From Dipylidium caninum (lineage: Eukaryota; Platyhelminthes; Cestoda; Cyclophyllidea; Dipylidiidae): a stretch of DNA of 64,000 bases. Below the pieces are notes generated by a model, which saw only the letters and a program-made list of their open reading frames with translations, was not told the DNA's origin and ran no database searches. The stretch lies in NCBI GenBank assembly GCA_017562135.1, contig QEYB01001355.1, positions 496,001-560,000 of the forward strand, written 5' to 3'. A program made the position numbers and the translations under genes. This document shows positions 35,501 to 46,889 of the stretch, one piece after another (within the stretch, counting starts at the first letter, position 1; every line of letters starts with the position of its first letter).

Positions 35501-38500
35501 CATCCCTGCCAAGCGGATATCATCTTCTCTCAGCGATTAAAGAGTTAGACAATAGCAAATGAGGATAGACTGTCCATGCACTTATCCGCCTATGCTGAGA
35601 AGCCTCGTCCCTCACGATGGACGAAGAGCAACCGCCTCACCGCATATCTCCCTTTCCACCGCGATTAGAGTTTAGACAACGGCATATGAGGATGTGAGAT
35701 AAATCCGAAGACAGCTCCCTAAAGCCCTGTTTGCCGCCTTTGAAAAGGTAAATCTTAAAAGGGAGGACATTTCGATGCTACTAGTTGAAACAATGCGCTA
35801 CCAAAGTGGGATATATTTGTGATCTAGGCTCCTTCGGTAATAAGACTCGTAATAGTGAAAAGAAGCGATTATAAGAAAAAAAATTATGAGAGGAAGCAGC
35901 CTGCAGTTATCTGGAGTGAACTATTAAAACTCAAGAATGCTTTCCGTTATATACTATCTCATTTAAGCATCAAAAAGCCCCTTCACCTAGTTTCCACAAA
36001 AGGGACGTTGCGAATTTATTCGGGGAGAGAGAACATCGAATTTCGGCGAAATTTCTTAATAAGAAACTCAAAGTCCTTCCTCCACTCGATAAAGAAATTT
36101 CTTAAGAGTGTGGAGCAAGAGAAGCCCTCCAAAATTGCTCATTACATTCAACTGCTTCACTTAACATTGTCTGTAAGCCTAAGCCGAGAAACAAGCATGG
36201 TCCAAAATGATGGTTGCTTGCCCTGAGGTGGAAAGAATGGATGAGTACCATAATCACATGACTTAGATGCCTTGAAGACAAACTCCAGTGTTAATAAAAC
36301 GACTTTAACTAGTTTGTGATACCATTCAGTTAAGTGTAAGTTGATCATGTAGAATAATGAGGAAAGTAGAACTAACGATGAAGTTATTGCCTATGACACT
36401 TGAACGTCTACTTTGCATTAGTGTTATGGTCTCAAAGGTTTCGGAGGAGAGAATAATATGGGCATTTTAATGATGGGAAGAGGGAGATTTTGAAAATCGA
36501 GTGAGGATAAGTTTGTAAGAGAAGCATGCGTGATACTTACAGGATCGCGGAGGAGGGGAACTCCCTACCGACATGTGTGCTGCAGCAGGAAGGTGGCATT
36601 CGGGTGGCGAGGTGGCCGTGTAGGAATCCCGTGTCATCTGGTGGTCGTAGAGAACGACAAAGTCCGTCTGCCGTGCTGCCACTGACGCGGCGGACACAGG
36701 CATCGGACAGTCGACAGGCACGTTAACGTCCGTCTGGGTGTGGGCGTGTGACAAGCGAAGCGTCGCCGTGCCCACATCCACCAAGGGAACAAAAGTTGGA
36801 CCGCTTCCGCCTCCGCCTCCAGCTTCACTCCCGGCGTTGTTAGACAATCCAAAGTTGGAAGACTGTTGGTCCCATAATGAATAGATAAGCAAGTAATAGA
36901 TCCAAGTGTGTGGAGAAACACGATCGGAAGACAGCTCAGACGCAGCAGAACGCAGTTTAAAACCAAACTGCCCCCACAAGGTAACAGGAGTCGCCTCATG
37001 AGGACACCTCGAGCGCTAACGGCTGCGTAGATGGATAATCGATAAATCGATAAAGGGCGCATCAGTTGGGTGGGGAGTTCCACCGACGACGCCATTTGCA
37101 CAACACAAACGAGGCGGAGGGAGGGGAAGTGGAAGAAGGCCAACGCACCAAATGCGGTATGTCCGCGTTCTGACCGTAGTTGATGCTGGCAAGGGGCGCC
37201 GGTGGGCCGAGCGCGGCAGCGGACGAGGGGGCCGAGGAGACGAGGGGCGGGAGGACGGTGAGACTGGGGCGCAGCTGGGAGACCACCTCGCTCACCAGAG
37301 AGGCGGCGGAGGCGGTGGCTGCCGAAACCGCCGCCTGGTCCGCACCAATGCCCAGAGGGAGAATGAGCAGCGGGAGGATGGCAAGCCTCGTGGGTACTGG
37401 TGCGCCTTGCTGCTCACCTTCAAAACTTGTGGACCCCGTCGGTAGGTTAATTGTTGACTGATGCTTTAGGCCTGACGTGGTTCTCAAGCCTGGCGCCCTA
37501 CAAGGCAGTGAGTCTACGTCGGCCTCGCTACATACTCCAGCCAAATATAGGCAGAGCAAGGTGATTGAGGCAAAACTGTCGAATCATCAGCTCACCTTTG
37601 GGGAAGAATAAAGCTGCAAATCTATACAATTCACAGTCTTTATCGTAATCTTATCCCCTATTACTCAGTTTACCTGGGAAGCATGGGCATTGGAATTGTA
37701 CCAAAAACAGATATGGGCAGTATTTGTGAGACTTGTGCTCTCGCACCATGTCTGCATAAGCAAAAATGGCATTCCAAACATCAGGGCAAAATCGACTGTC
37801 ACGACATTTCAACTGATTAACTGAATGCGACGAAAACTCAGCTAGAACAGTCATCATCGCCTAAATTAGAGATTTTGACATCCACTTTCTAGCCGCACAA
37901 ATAAGCCAAACTTGCAACATAAGTGGAAAGTGCTCTCGAAACTGAGATGAGAGGTAGAGTTCCCAGTCTCAATGTAGGTGCGCTCACGTCCTGCCAGAAA
38001 CACAACATTGTTACGTAATGACGTAGTAAAAACGACAGCTACCACTTTGGTCCCCACAAAGTTTTATTTGCCTGCACTCCCATCCGTTTGCGCCGTCATT
38101 AAGACCCTTAATAGATCTTTTACAGCCGTGACACCAACATCCCCATCAGAGGAAACAAGCAGTAGTGCAGAAGTATATTTGGCAGAGGACTCCTGATTCT
38201 TCTGCAGTTTGCGCTTCCCTTTATAGGCAATAACTTCTGACCTCCTCATACATACAAACATACTGATTTATCTGGTGAATCACTTTCTACAGCCTTATAG
38301 ACCGACAAAGCTACAAAACGACGCCAAACAACATGTAGCCTGATCCCTTATCTCACACTTCGAATGAGATAAAATATATTCCGATAAACAAATAGCATAG
38401 CCTAAAAAGCCGCATCAAAGGACGGACCATAGCCTTCGTGGCTTCAGGGTGTGCTCACTGTAGCCACTTAAGACACGACTGGTCACCGGGAGTATCAGGC

Positions 38501-40044
38501 AATTCTCAGACACTCGGGACCGCCTGGATGTACCGAAGAATTCAGCGTGTCCTCCTAAGGTTTGGTAAGTAAATTTCTGCTGCCCCAGGGATTCCTCCAT
38601 GCATCAGTATTAGAATAATCTAACATTCATCAGGTTCCGATAGCTCGTAATTAATGAGAGTATTGGGGCCGACAAAAGGAATGGGGCATTGAAAAAAGTT
38701 TAGTTTAGTGAGTTCAAGCATTAAGGGTTAATTACGCATCCTATGTCTCCCGATGGATTCCTATTCGCACTTTTACACTGAAGCCCATAGTTTAGCGTTG
38801 CTCCCTTAGAGATCGACTTGAACGACGAAAAGATTCAAAACTTTGCATTAATCATACGTAAAATGGGACCTATTTCTAAAGCGACTGGGAAAGTGAGAGC
38901 AACATTGTAACAGAAAAAGCGCCTAAAGAAGGATGGGTGATAGCATCTTTCGACAAAAGAAATCAATTTCTGCTGCAAATTGCATTATAAAACTATCCTA
39001 AGAGACAAGTTATAAGAGAAAAGTGGGAAATTATCTAAACTTTCTGCAAGACAGTGACGACGACTCATGGAATACAAAACTGTGTAAATGAAGCCAAAAC
39101 AACAAAACATTTGTTGCGGTTGAAGGGCCTAGGGCTATGGAAAGAGCTTGATTCGTTGCCAGTGTAGTGTATCTGATTAACTCGGTAAAGTGCGGGTGGG
39201 CCAGATTCCACTTCATGCATACAAACTAACGCCTTCACGACGACCTACCTAACATCGAGAGCAAAAAAGACCCTGCTAAAGGAGCCATCGGGAAAAAAGC
39301 GGAGGCATCCTAAGTGAAATCGTAATCATTTCGAAAAACATACAAAATTGTGCAATCTACATTATGAACTTCACGGTAAGCAAAATTGAGATAAGGGAGT
39401 TGACGTGGAATAAAAACATCCAAGAAAACAAAAAAGACAAACCTATTTCGAATGTCGTGACCAGAGCGACGCGCATGTTGGTTGAGGAACTTCTTCGCCT
39501 TGTACTTGCGTCCACAAACTGGACATTCAAACTGTGTGCCACAGGACTTGGCATGATAGGCTTGCGCGCTGGGTGTTGAGAATCGTTGATTGCAAGTGGT
39601 GCACTGAAAAGTCTTTCTCATGTGCACCAGCTGGTAATGCTAAGAGTGAAATGACGGGTCACTTTCAGAAATAAGAACAAATGTTGCGAAAGGACCCAAC
39701 TCACCTGTTTCAAATGCCAGAATTTGGAGAAACCGATGCCCGACGACTTCGTGTATTTGCAGGCAGGATCAGGGCAGTGAAAGATATCCGATATATCGGT
39801 TTTCCTACGCAGAAGAAAGGCAATATCCTTGGCATCCTAAAAGATATGAAGCTCAAAAATGGAATCGAATTACATTCACAAGACCATGTGTTTTAATATA
39901 ATGAGCCCGAAGATTGGATTGAGTTTTGACCTGTAAGCCGCAAATTTCACAGTTGTAATGAGCTGAGGGAATTGATTGTAGCTCTTCTGTTGGCGGGGTA
40001 ATATGGCGGATTTTTGTATTAACGACGATGTCACTTTGAGACAT
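29165..40044 (-). CDS. ATMIN: ASCIZ/ATMIN-like zinc-finger transcription factor (multi-exon gene)
   Basis: ASCIZ (ATMIN, ZNF822) is a nuclear factor that activates the dynein light chain gene DYNLL1 and binds the LC8 product through TQT motifs, giving negative feedback; it also interacts with ATM. The architecture here matches: an N-terminal C2H2 array (about residues 30-165), a long low-complexity Ser/Ala/Pro region, and TQT motifs (one HTQTD, then MQTQT and VQTQT near the C-terminus). Exons, 5' to 3': 40044-39880, 39836-39705, 39639-39443, 37527-37149, 36862-36569 (or from 36973), 34584-34327, 29523-29165. Phases close at each junction except 36569/34584, which needs another donor or a missed exon. 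Introns are large (4.8 kb before the last exon), and one holds a family X repeat. Vertebrate proteins have more TQT motifs, so orthology is inferred from domain order. Confidence 0.86.
29524..34326 (-). other. ATMIN: Large intron of the ASCIZ-like gene
   Basis: This 4.8-kb stretch separates exon 6 from the terminal exon. I see no phase-compatible exon or recognisable protein in it. It contains a (CA)n run at 32,606-32,626 and a CAGAG repeat near 33,228. The length contrasts with the 30-45 nt introns common elsewhere in the window. Confidence 0.55.
32606..32626. repeat. (CA)n microsatellite
   Basis: A CA dinucleotide run of about ten units lies inside the large intron of the ASCIZ-like gene. 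Confidence 0.95.
34327..34584 (-). CDS. ATMIN: ASCIZ-like exon 6: Ser/Thr/Gln-rich region
   Basis: A strong acceptor (tttcgtctttcag) and the donor GCTCCTG|GTGCGT bound 258 nt. The product is rich in Ser, Thr, Gln and Pro (MSPGQSIELQYPEMNSNG, SQQAQPLEQHHAFQQ), like the activation region of ASCIZ. It joins the last exon in phase 1; its own upstream phase (1) does not match exon 5 (0). Confidence 0.7.
35125..35745. repeat. Dispersed repeat family X, copy 2 (ASCIZ-like intron)
   Basis: This is the second copy of the element at 23,040-23,510, in the same orientation on the plus strand. Relative to copy 1 it has about 150 extra bases, which look like an imperfect internal duplication: cgattaaagagttagacaat is followed later by cgattagagtttagacaacg, each leading into a tgaggat string. 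It lies in the intron between the ASCIZ-like exons ending at 36569 and starting at 34584. Confidence 0.7.
36569..36862 (-). CDS. ATMIN: ASCIZ-like exon 5 with a TQT motif
   Basis: The acceptor is either gaccaacag at 36862 or gtgggggcag at 36973, both in phase 0; the donor is ATGTCG|GTAGGG. It encodes a Gly-rich patch, then LSHAHTQTDVNVPVD. TQT preceded by a short polar stretch and followed by Asp is the typical LC8-binding core in this family. Exact boundaries are uncertain. Confidence 0.68.
37149..37527 (-). CDS. ATMIN: ASCIZ-like exon 4: low-complexity region
   Basis: The exon opens after gagtatgtag and ends at TTTG|GTGCGT, with phases that fit exon 3 and continue in frame. The translation is rich in Leu, Ser, Ala and Pro (for example LVSEVVSQLRPSLTVLPPLV) and has no domain I recognise. 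The antisense frame is also open because the exon is GC-rich; phase agreement with the finger exons favours the minus strand. Confidence 0.65.
39443..40044 (-). CDS. ATMIN: ASCIZ-like exons 1-3: zinc-finger region
   Basis: The three exons are joined by two short introns in phase 0. They encode one finger (C-E-I-C-G...H-Y-I-K-T-H), then a finger with CPDPACKY and a long loop before FSKFWHLKQHYQLVHMRKTF, then CTTCNQRF...H..SC and a last finger CPVCGRKY...H.RRSGH. This order, with a final HxxRSGH, reproduces the vertebrate ASCIZ array, whose last finger ends HIYRTGH. The start ATG at 40044 is the first in frame and gives a 29-residue leader before the first cysteine. Confidence 0.9.
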
Positions 40045-42219
40045 TGGGACAATAAATCACAAAAGCGCAGAGGTCAATTGCGGTAGTGACCTAAAAGTGT
40101 CAAAGTATGCTATCAGATAAGAGTATATGTACGAGCAAAAGAAATGATATCGATCAAAAAGTAAAACATATGTTAATTGGCTAGTGCCAGCACATTTAAC
40201 AACTGATTACTATTACCACAGAATTCTCAATTGAGAAGCAGGGGTGAGTACGCCCAGATGCGTGAGGTAAAGTAATAATGTGCATACAAAAAGTGAAATA
40301 GCTTAAAGGTTTTGGCCATTAAAAAAACAGAACAGTGATAATGGTGGGTTGTCAAAAGTCAGGCATGGCCTAGGTCTCTTGAAGTGGCGAACCTACTCAG
40401 TGATCTCCCGAAATCATCGAACAATAGGGCAAAAAAGTTATAATATTTAAGGACAGGTAGTAAAGAACATGTCGGCAAGGAAATGGAAGACTATGTGGAG
40501 AGATATCACGTTCAGGAAACGCGCCCACGAGGGAGCATAATTTTGTAAATAAAACCGATTAGCGGTGTCAACCGGTGACCCTGAAATTTGAAGAAATTAA
40601 CCGTTAACAGTTTTTATTTATATCCTTTATTAAGAACGATAATAATTCGCAAAAAGACGTTAAGAATTGTGTAATTCTAAATAACAAATAAGGCATCTAA
40701 TTATAGATGTGTAAAAAAGGACAGCTCAGGAAATGGAAAACAGACTGGCACTTTCAATTACCATGCAGATTAAATAACGAGTGGCACATATACTCCTGGT
40801 CTGTTAATATATGCCTATTGTTACTATAAAAAAAATATGTAAGACATCCGAGGAGCTCGAATATAAAAAACAGGAGAGCTTGAAACATCTACGCTCACAT
40901 GAAAATTCCTTTAATTTCACCAATTTTTCTACCATGCAATTGTATCCCTTTATCTATATTGCGTCGTTCTCCCATTAAAGAAGTCATATCTGCCCCAAAA
41001 GTATTTTTATTTTTGAAAGGTTATCTACACCAGACGACATAGCCATGGCTGAATATAGTGCGGCGGTAGCTTGTTTCGTCTCTCCAATTTTAAATAACCA
41101 AAATGCCGTTTTCTTAAATTATGCGCATTGGGTCCTTCTTCTGGTTTTGATTTTTCACACGAGTGTTAGACCACATTCTTGGTTCAGGTGCATTTACTCT
41201 CATAAATAAACCAAAGTGACTACTCGAGTCTACTACCGCTTTAGATTTAGGGTAGAACCTTAGGGAAACTGTATTTTTCATAGACTTCTACGGCAAGTAC
41301 GTGGAGCACTCAATTAGGGGTATGCCCTATAGATATTTTCGTCTAGCATATTACAAGGTAATACCTTGATAGAGAATGCGTGGAAGATGTAGTATCTTAT
41401 CACATAGAAAATAAACAAAAACACTAAGTGTGATTCGAACACCACACTTACTAAAATTGGTTATTTCTGTTTCATGATCCCTGAGCACCCGGATTCCTAT
41501 CCCCAAATGTTAACTAGCGAACGAAGTTCAAAGGACAAAGAGAACAAAGAGAATACAGAGAAACTTTCAGAATTTATTGTGCTCGTCGATGGTAGGGTCC
41601 ATGTAAGCAAATCAAAACACATGAGCGATCTTCGAATGCATGGTCATGTTTGACAGAGGTAAACTTAATAGTATCAAAATATGTGACTTTACGAAATGTG
41701 TGCGAGCTTTGCTTTGGGTCCTTCACCTTGCTTAGACGGTCCCGTTCAGTTGCCATATTTTCCGACAAATTGCTTTTACAGATTATTTTTGGATCTTGTA
41801 AAAAACCTAAGGTGAAACTGATGATTGCTTTCACCACCTAACACCTATTTATACTACGCCGTCACTGAGTACTTGTAACCACTTTCACTTAAGGGAAATC
41901 GCTATTTGTCTTTCGCATTGGTAATGCTTTTTTTAAATGCATTATGCGGAAGCTTATAGGTATTATTTAATCTACGCTTAGTATTATATTGTATGGCTTA
42001 CGAATAAACCATACATATGTCTGTATAGCGTATAATTTCATATGCTCTCATTTCCTTACAGTTTATATTGATCGCAGTGAAAGGTCATCATTTGTCTTAA
42101 TTTAATCGTGGTGTGCATTTGTGCCGCGATCCCTGCCAGGTTTTAGTGTAAAGTAGTTCTTATTTCATGGAGGTATAATTAGTACGCTATGGTGTAGAAT
42201 TGATCAGCTACCTGTTTGC
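40045..42219. other. AT-rich divergent intergenic region
   Basis: About 2.2 kb separates the start codon of the ASCIZ-like gene (minus) from that of the plus-strand gene at 42220. It is markedly AT-rich, and no open frame has conserved content. As a head-to-head spacer it should hold both promoters; I see no motif I would call. Confidence 0.5.
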
Positions 42220-43659
42220 ATGACTTCCCCCTCCGACTACGGACGCATTTTGCGGCTCATTAACGAACTTTCCGCTTTTACTGATGGTTTTGTACCTTTG
42301 AAGATTTATTATCTCAAATAGACGTTTCCAACGCACTCAGAATTGTCAACTCCAACCTTTCCTGCATCCAGACTTTGGAATGCAAGGAAAAAGGGGACAT
42401 AATCCGTAGAATATACCGCTACTTCAGCAATGCTTCTCGTACATTTCTCCTTGTAAAAATCTCAATTTTTTAACTTCAGCCTTTGTATAGACTCCAGATG
42501 TATTTTCGGTTTTTGACAATTTAGCATCTATCCTGCTGATTCAATGTCCTAGTCGAACTAATGACTTTCTAGACCTTGATTATGTCATTAGTTCACTCAT
42601 CGATTGTTTGCAAAGCAGGAGTAGGTGTTTCTGATAATTTCAATCACAAACTTTTTGTAGCCGTGACTTCCTCGTCGGAGCACTTGAATTCCGTCCTTAA
42701 CTTTGTGGTCGCCTTGTGCAGATGCTGTGGCGAATCATTTTCATGGATGGGAATAATTTTGAAAGGCCCCGATTGTCTTCCTTTCCGTCTCCTTCTTACA
42801 GTGATTGTTATCGAATTGAAACTTCGATTACCGACCCATCCAGAAGGCTTTCTCGATGTGCATAATTCGCTTTGTTTTGTTCTTTGTTAATCACTCCAAT
42901 TTTCGGATATGTAATCACAATTTATTCGCATCTGGTTTTTTAGACTGCATCTGCCGATGAAGATGTGATACGCTCTTGTTTGGAATTGCTTTCCCTATTT
43001 ATTACTGAGGTTGCAGGAGCCGACAATAAATCAGCTACTGATGTAAGGCAACAAATTCTTTCTTTTTTGGCTTTATATTCTTTCACTTCTCGTATTTGAA
43101 GCTTCTCTTTCGGGTGTCGTTTGATTACGGAATTCGTTAATATTTTGAGAAATAATATACATCCTTTTGTATACCGGTTTATCCAGCACTTTTATGAACA
43201 AAATCAATGCCTTCGCATAGTGAAATTGGCTGTACAATGCCTTAAAATCCGTGTTTTTCTGTATAGGCGGATGACAGCATTACGAATTTTTTGTCCGACG
43301 AATCGCTGTCCACCTTGATGAAACAGCTCCTTGAGATAGGTGAAGCACTGGCCACCTCACTGACTTCAAGCATCACTCCTGAATCCACTGAAATTCCGGC
43401 ACACTTCACTATACCTGACAGTCGCGAACCAACTCCCCTCGTCTTGTGCGTCCTCGTCGTCTATCTTCAGTGGAGTCTATACGTCTATCAAAACCACTTC
43501 TTATCTGTCAGTAATAAGAATGATTGTCGTGCGTTGTTCGATGAGACGATTTTCCAACCGCCCCATCCTTCCACCTCGAAGAAATATAAAGAATTGGAGA
43601 AGCGTTTTGAAGCTCAGGTGTGGAAGCCGCTACAACCTCTACTCGCCAATGTCGTGTGA
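42220..43659 (+). CDS. Unidentified helical protein, N-terminal exons
   Basis: Six exons join in consistent phase: 42220-42286, 42322-42452, 42491-42620, 42661-42857, 42944-43042 and 43267 to either the donor after 43617 (GCTCAG|GTGTGG) or the stop at 43657. The introns are 35, 38, 40, 86 and 224 nt. The first residues are MTSPSDYGRILRLINELSAF, and the rest is dominated by Leu-rich amphipathic helices (YVISSLIDCLQSR, LNFVVALCRCCG, CLELLSLFITEVAG), as in HEAT/armadillo-like solenoids. I do not recognise the family. The donor of exon 4 (GAT|GTGCAT) is weak. The gene probably continues into the segments at 44.2-46.4 kb. Confidence 0.6.
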
Positions 43660-44222
43660 GACCGCTTTTCGTTTTGCCGAGATGGGAGACGGCTTCTTCT
43701 CTCATTCGGCTTTAATTTTTTTGTGGGAGATTTTAATGATATCAAAGCCTTATGTTATACTTGCTTACACTTTATTGAATGAAGTATCATGATGAGTTTC
43801 CTTCCGTTGTTAATTAATAATCTACGAGAAATGTGGATTATCTTTATAATTTTTTTGTTGCCTTTTTTCCAAATTATTGCCCACCTTTTGAAGTTTAAGG
43901 ACTTATTAATAGCTTAAAGTGCAAATTTTCTTTCCTTACAATGTATGCAAGTGAATAAGCAGGGTTTTGAACATATTCGCCATCCTTAGCAACGTCGTTA
44001 CGGTAAGTTGGCGTGCTCTCCCCTCGAGATCTAAGATTTACTCCGCCTCCTATGCACTGCCGATAAATAGAGTCTGCGCATGCTGACATGCAGGAATATA
44101 GGCCGTTAGAAATTTTTACAGACCTATGTCTATGTCTGACTACTTTTGCCGCCGCTGCCGCCTCTCATCTCCGGATCTCCAGTTGGCCCTTCTGGCCACA
44201 TCACGATTGTCACGATTCACAG

Positions 44223-44427
44223 ATGCGCATTATTTCTTGCCTCACACAGTCCTCGGATGTTTTATGTCAACAACGGGGTTGGACTGCCTGAGTCGTTGAC
44301 AGTCTGTCGCAAACTCCTTCTCCGTCTTGGACGACTCTTCCCCGCGGTTATTGGAAGGAGTTTTGATGTCAATTTTGTGGAAAGCTTGGTTGCTCACCCG
44401 TCAAATGAAAGGGGAATGTTGCTTAAA
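44223..44427 (+). CDS. Probable further exon of the plus-strand helical protein
   Basis: The frame runs from the acceptor gtcacgattcacag to a strong donor, CTTAAA|GTAAGT. It encodes SLTVCRKLLLRLGRLFP and VNFVESLVAHPSNERGMLLK, again helical and Leu-rich. A second open frame overlaps the 5' half, so the exon start is uncertain, and I could not close the phase with the upstream exon. Confidence 0.4.
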
Positions 44428-44836
44428 GTAAGTATTCAGTGCCTCTCTCTCTATTAAGATCGTTGTATCACTTGTCCACCTTAAACTCACTGCTTTTACA
44501 TGTTAATCTTTCACCTGCCTCTTCTCTTGACACCAAATTTGCATGACAGTGTTAATCGGAAGGAGCTCTGAAGGTTGGGGAGAAGAACACTTCTTCCGCA
44601 AGACCGCAGCGACCACATTTGGTTGGTTGCACGAGCAATTCTCCCTGGTCTTAAAATGTCAATTGAATCGGGAAATGACCATTGAGAGGCTTTGTCAGTG
44701 TGTTTGTTCAAATCAAACCGAGGCAGTTTATGACACTACCGAAGTATACAAAATAATTTGTTTTTTTTCTCAATTTTGCCCTATTTCTAAGTATATGCTG
44801 TCTACTCCAACTTTTGACTGACAAATCGACGTAAAG

Positions 44837-45421
44837 CTGATTTAACCATGTCGTCTGCGCCCATTTGCCTCATCACCGATGTGGCCTTTCGGCGTGCATC
44901 GACCTGTCGTGTCTTCCTACTCGTTATAAGCGTGGTCGTAGGAGGTTTTTGCACCTTTCTACACCATACTAATAAGCACTGCTTGCCCCGGCGTGATTCC
45001 CCTCGTCCCAAGGGAGAGCCTTGGGTGCTGAGTGTTTCTGACCTCGTGTTTCACGTTGCCTCGTCCTTTTGCCCGCCCCAGAGTCGAAAGGCAATGAGTT
45101 ACCTTCGCGACGTCTCCAGCCTTGTGGACATCTTACAGACAGTCAATGCACAGGATGAACCGGAAATGGTCTCTGCTTGTGCCCTTGTTGTGGGCAGGTT
45201 AACATCTCTTCTAAGTCTCGGAGTCAACTGGTCGTCGGTGCTAGAGCCCTTCAATGCAGAGGATAGCGCCGGGACATACTGTGAGGCATGCAGTGCTGCA
45301 ACGGCCGCGAGTGTGGCGGAGGCCTTCTTCGATGTTACGTTTCTGCTCCGTTTTCTTGTCTTGAATGCATGGCAGGTTGACGTTGACCGGCTTTTCAGGG
45401 CATTGGGGCTATCCAACTCGG
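44837..45421 (+). CDS. Probable further exon of the plus-strand helical protein
   Basis: This long open stretch ends at a good donor (AACTCGG|GTAAGACG). It contains a hydrophobic stretch (VFLLVISVVVGGFCTFL), then Leu-rich helices such as LRDVSSLVDILQTV, LVVGRLTSLLSLGV and FFDVTFLLRFLVLNAW. A short intron may lie inside it near 45,030-45,080. It carries the same helical signature as the 42.2-43.7 kb exons, with no family I can name. The hydrophobic stretch could be a membrane segment or simply intronic read-through. Confidence 0.45.
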
Positions 45422-45661
45422 GTAAGACGTGCGAATCCTCCTCGTTTTTTCATTCCAATGTCTTGCGCAAATGCATTGCCTCTCCCTTTACCATTTTATT
45501 AATGGCAAATATCCTTTTTATCCCCCGTATAAAACGTTGTTTGTTTGAATCCACTCACGGTCTTACAAATCTTATGCCCTTAAAGTTCACAAACATTTGA
45601 GAAAGTTCGTTGAAAAGCTGGCTTTAACGATAACCCATTCATTAGAAAGTTCTAATCTAAA

Positions 45662-46437
45662 ATGCCTTGGAAGCCATTGTCTGCGAGTAAATCACTCCCA
45701 GGCCCACTGCCCGAGCCTGTAACGATGAAAAGAATAGCGTCTCTTCAAGAGGAGGAGAAAGCGTGTGTTGAATTCCTCGCTTCATCCGTTGGAAGTAGAT
45801 TCATAAGCGGTTAGTTGTAAAAGCTAAGAACGTGTGATTCCACTGCTCGGTGGAATAATCCAGCAATGGACTTAGTTTCGTCTGAGGCTCGTGTTTCCGG
45901 TGGAAAAAAAAATAGTAATAACCTCGGGATATGATGATGCGATTTGCCATGATGCGCTGCATCCCCTTCAGGATCCTGTTGTCCCACCCTTTCGTACACG
46001 TGTGCTCCCCACCGCCGTCGGCACTGCGTGCCCCGCCTCGTGCCCACTATGTCATTTCCATTTGAGACTGCAGCATTGTTTGCACACTCTCCGGCGGTGG
46101 GGTTTTAAGGGTAGCCGAGGCACCCGCGAGGGAGAGTAGAGCGGGACTAGGTTGACACCTAATGTGACTCGAGGCGTCGGAATACGAGCCCCACTCTCGT
46201 ATCGCGCTCTTTCCCGTTGCATCCTCGACAGCCACCAACCTCCCAACCGATGCGGCGGGTGATGACTGTGCAGCCAAATGGATATGCGATCTCGTTTTGA
46301 ACGTTCTCCTTCAACTGACGAAGATGAAGCCGCCTTTCCTGCTGGACCACGACTTCTCTCCTCACCGACGCCATGCCATACGGGCCTTCTACGTTCCCTA
46401 CACGCTGCGTGACTCCGCGGGGGCGCTTTTACAATGT
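45662..46437 (+). other. Possible 3' exons of the plus-strand gene
   Basis: Three open segments lie here. One starts at 45662 (MPWKPLSASKSLPGPLPEP, then MKRIASLQEEEKACVEFLAS). A second, near 45,930-46,109, has C and H residues (ASCPLCHFHLRLQHC) and ends at a donor-like GG|GTAGCC. A third ends with a stop at 46437 (MKPPFLLDHDFSPHRRHAIR). They are not linked by proven junctions, but a plus-strand AATAAA follows at 46,884. I treat them as likely downstream exons of the gene that starts at 42220, or of a small adjacent gene. Confidence 0.3.
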
Positions 46438-46883
46438 TAGTGCTTCATTTCCTCTCTCCCTCTCTCCCCCCTCCCCCCCCCTCCTTCTCCCTTTTTGTAC
46501 TCTCCTGGTCGGTGTTCAGGGACGAAGGAGTTAGTACCTGCCACACACACACACACCGCTGGTGTCTGCTAGAAGTGTTTCTCCCGTCACTTGTCGATTG
46601 GCCTTTCTCACTCGTTCACACTGCACCTCAAGTGAATATGTGGAGGAGCATTCCTTCTGAAAATATTCTGAAGTCGAAATTCGTCGAAATCTTAAGCTGT
46701 TGTGGGTAAAGATCAACCTCTTGAAGTTGAAATGAACACCCTTCAATGCATAATCGGCTTGGAAACCTTGAAACGGGTGTTTGATATTAGGCATCAATCA
46801 AAATCACAGTTTTTCACATTATTTATTTTATCCCACCAAAATAATTTCTATTGGCATCGAACGAATTATGTGTATGGCGTTTG

Positions 46884-46889
46884 AATAAA
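46884..46889 (+). terminator. Candidate polyadenylation signal, plus-strand gene
   Basis: AATAAA in an AT-rich context (tttgaataaaatc) lies about 450 nt after the last plausible plus-strand stop at 46437. Assignment to this gene is by position only. Confidence 0.4.

Noticed and set aside
35855..36226. 123-codon Lys-rich plus-strand open frame
   Set aside because: It lies in AT-rich intron sequence of the ASCIZ-like gene beside a repeat, with no homology I recognise and no splice context. It could be a decayed element remnant but is not supportable.
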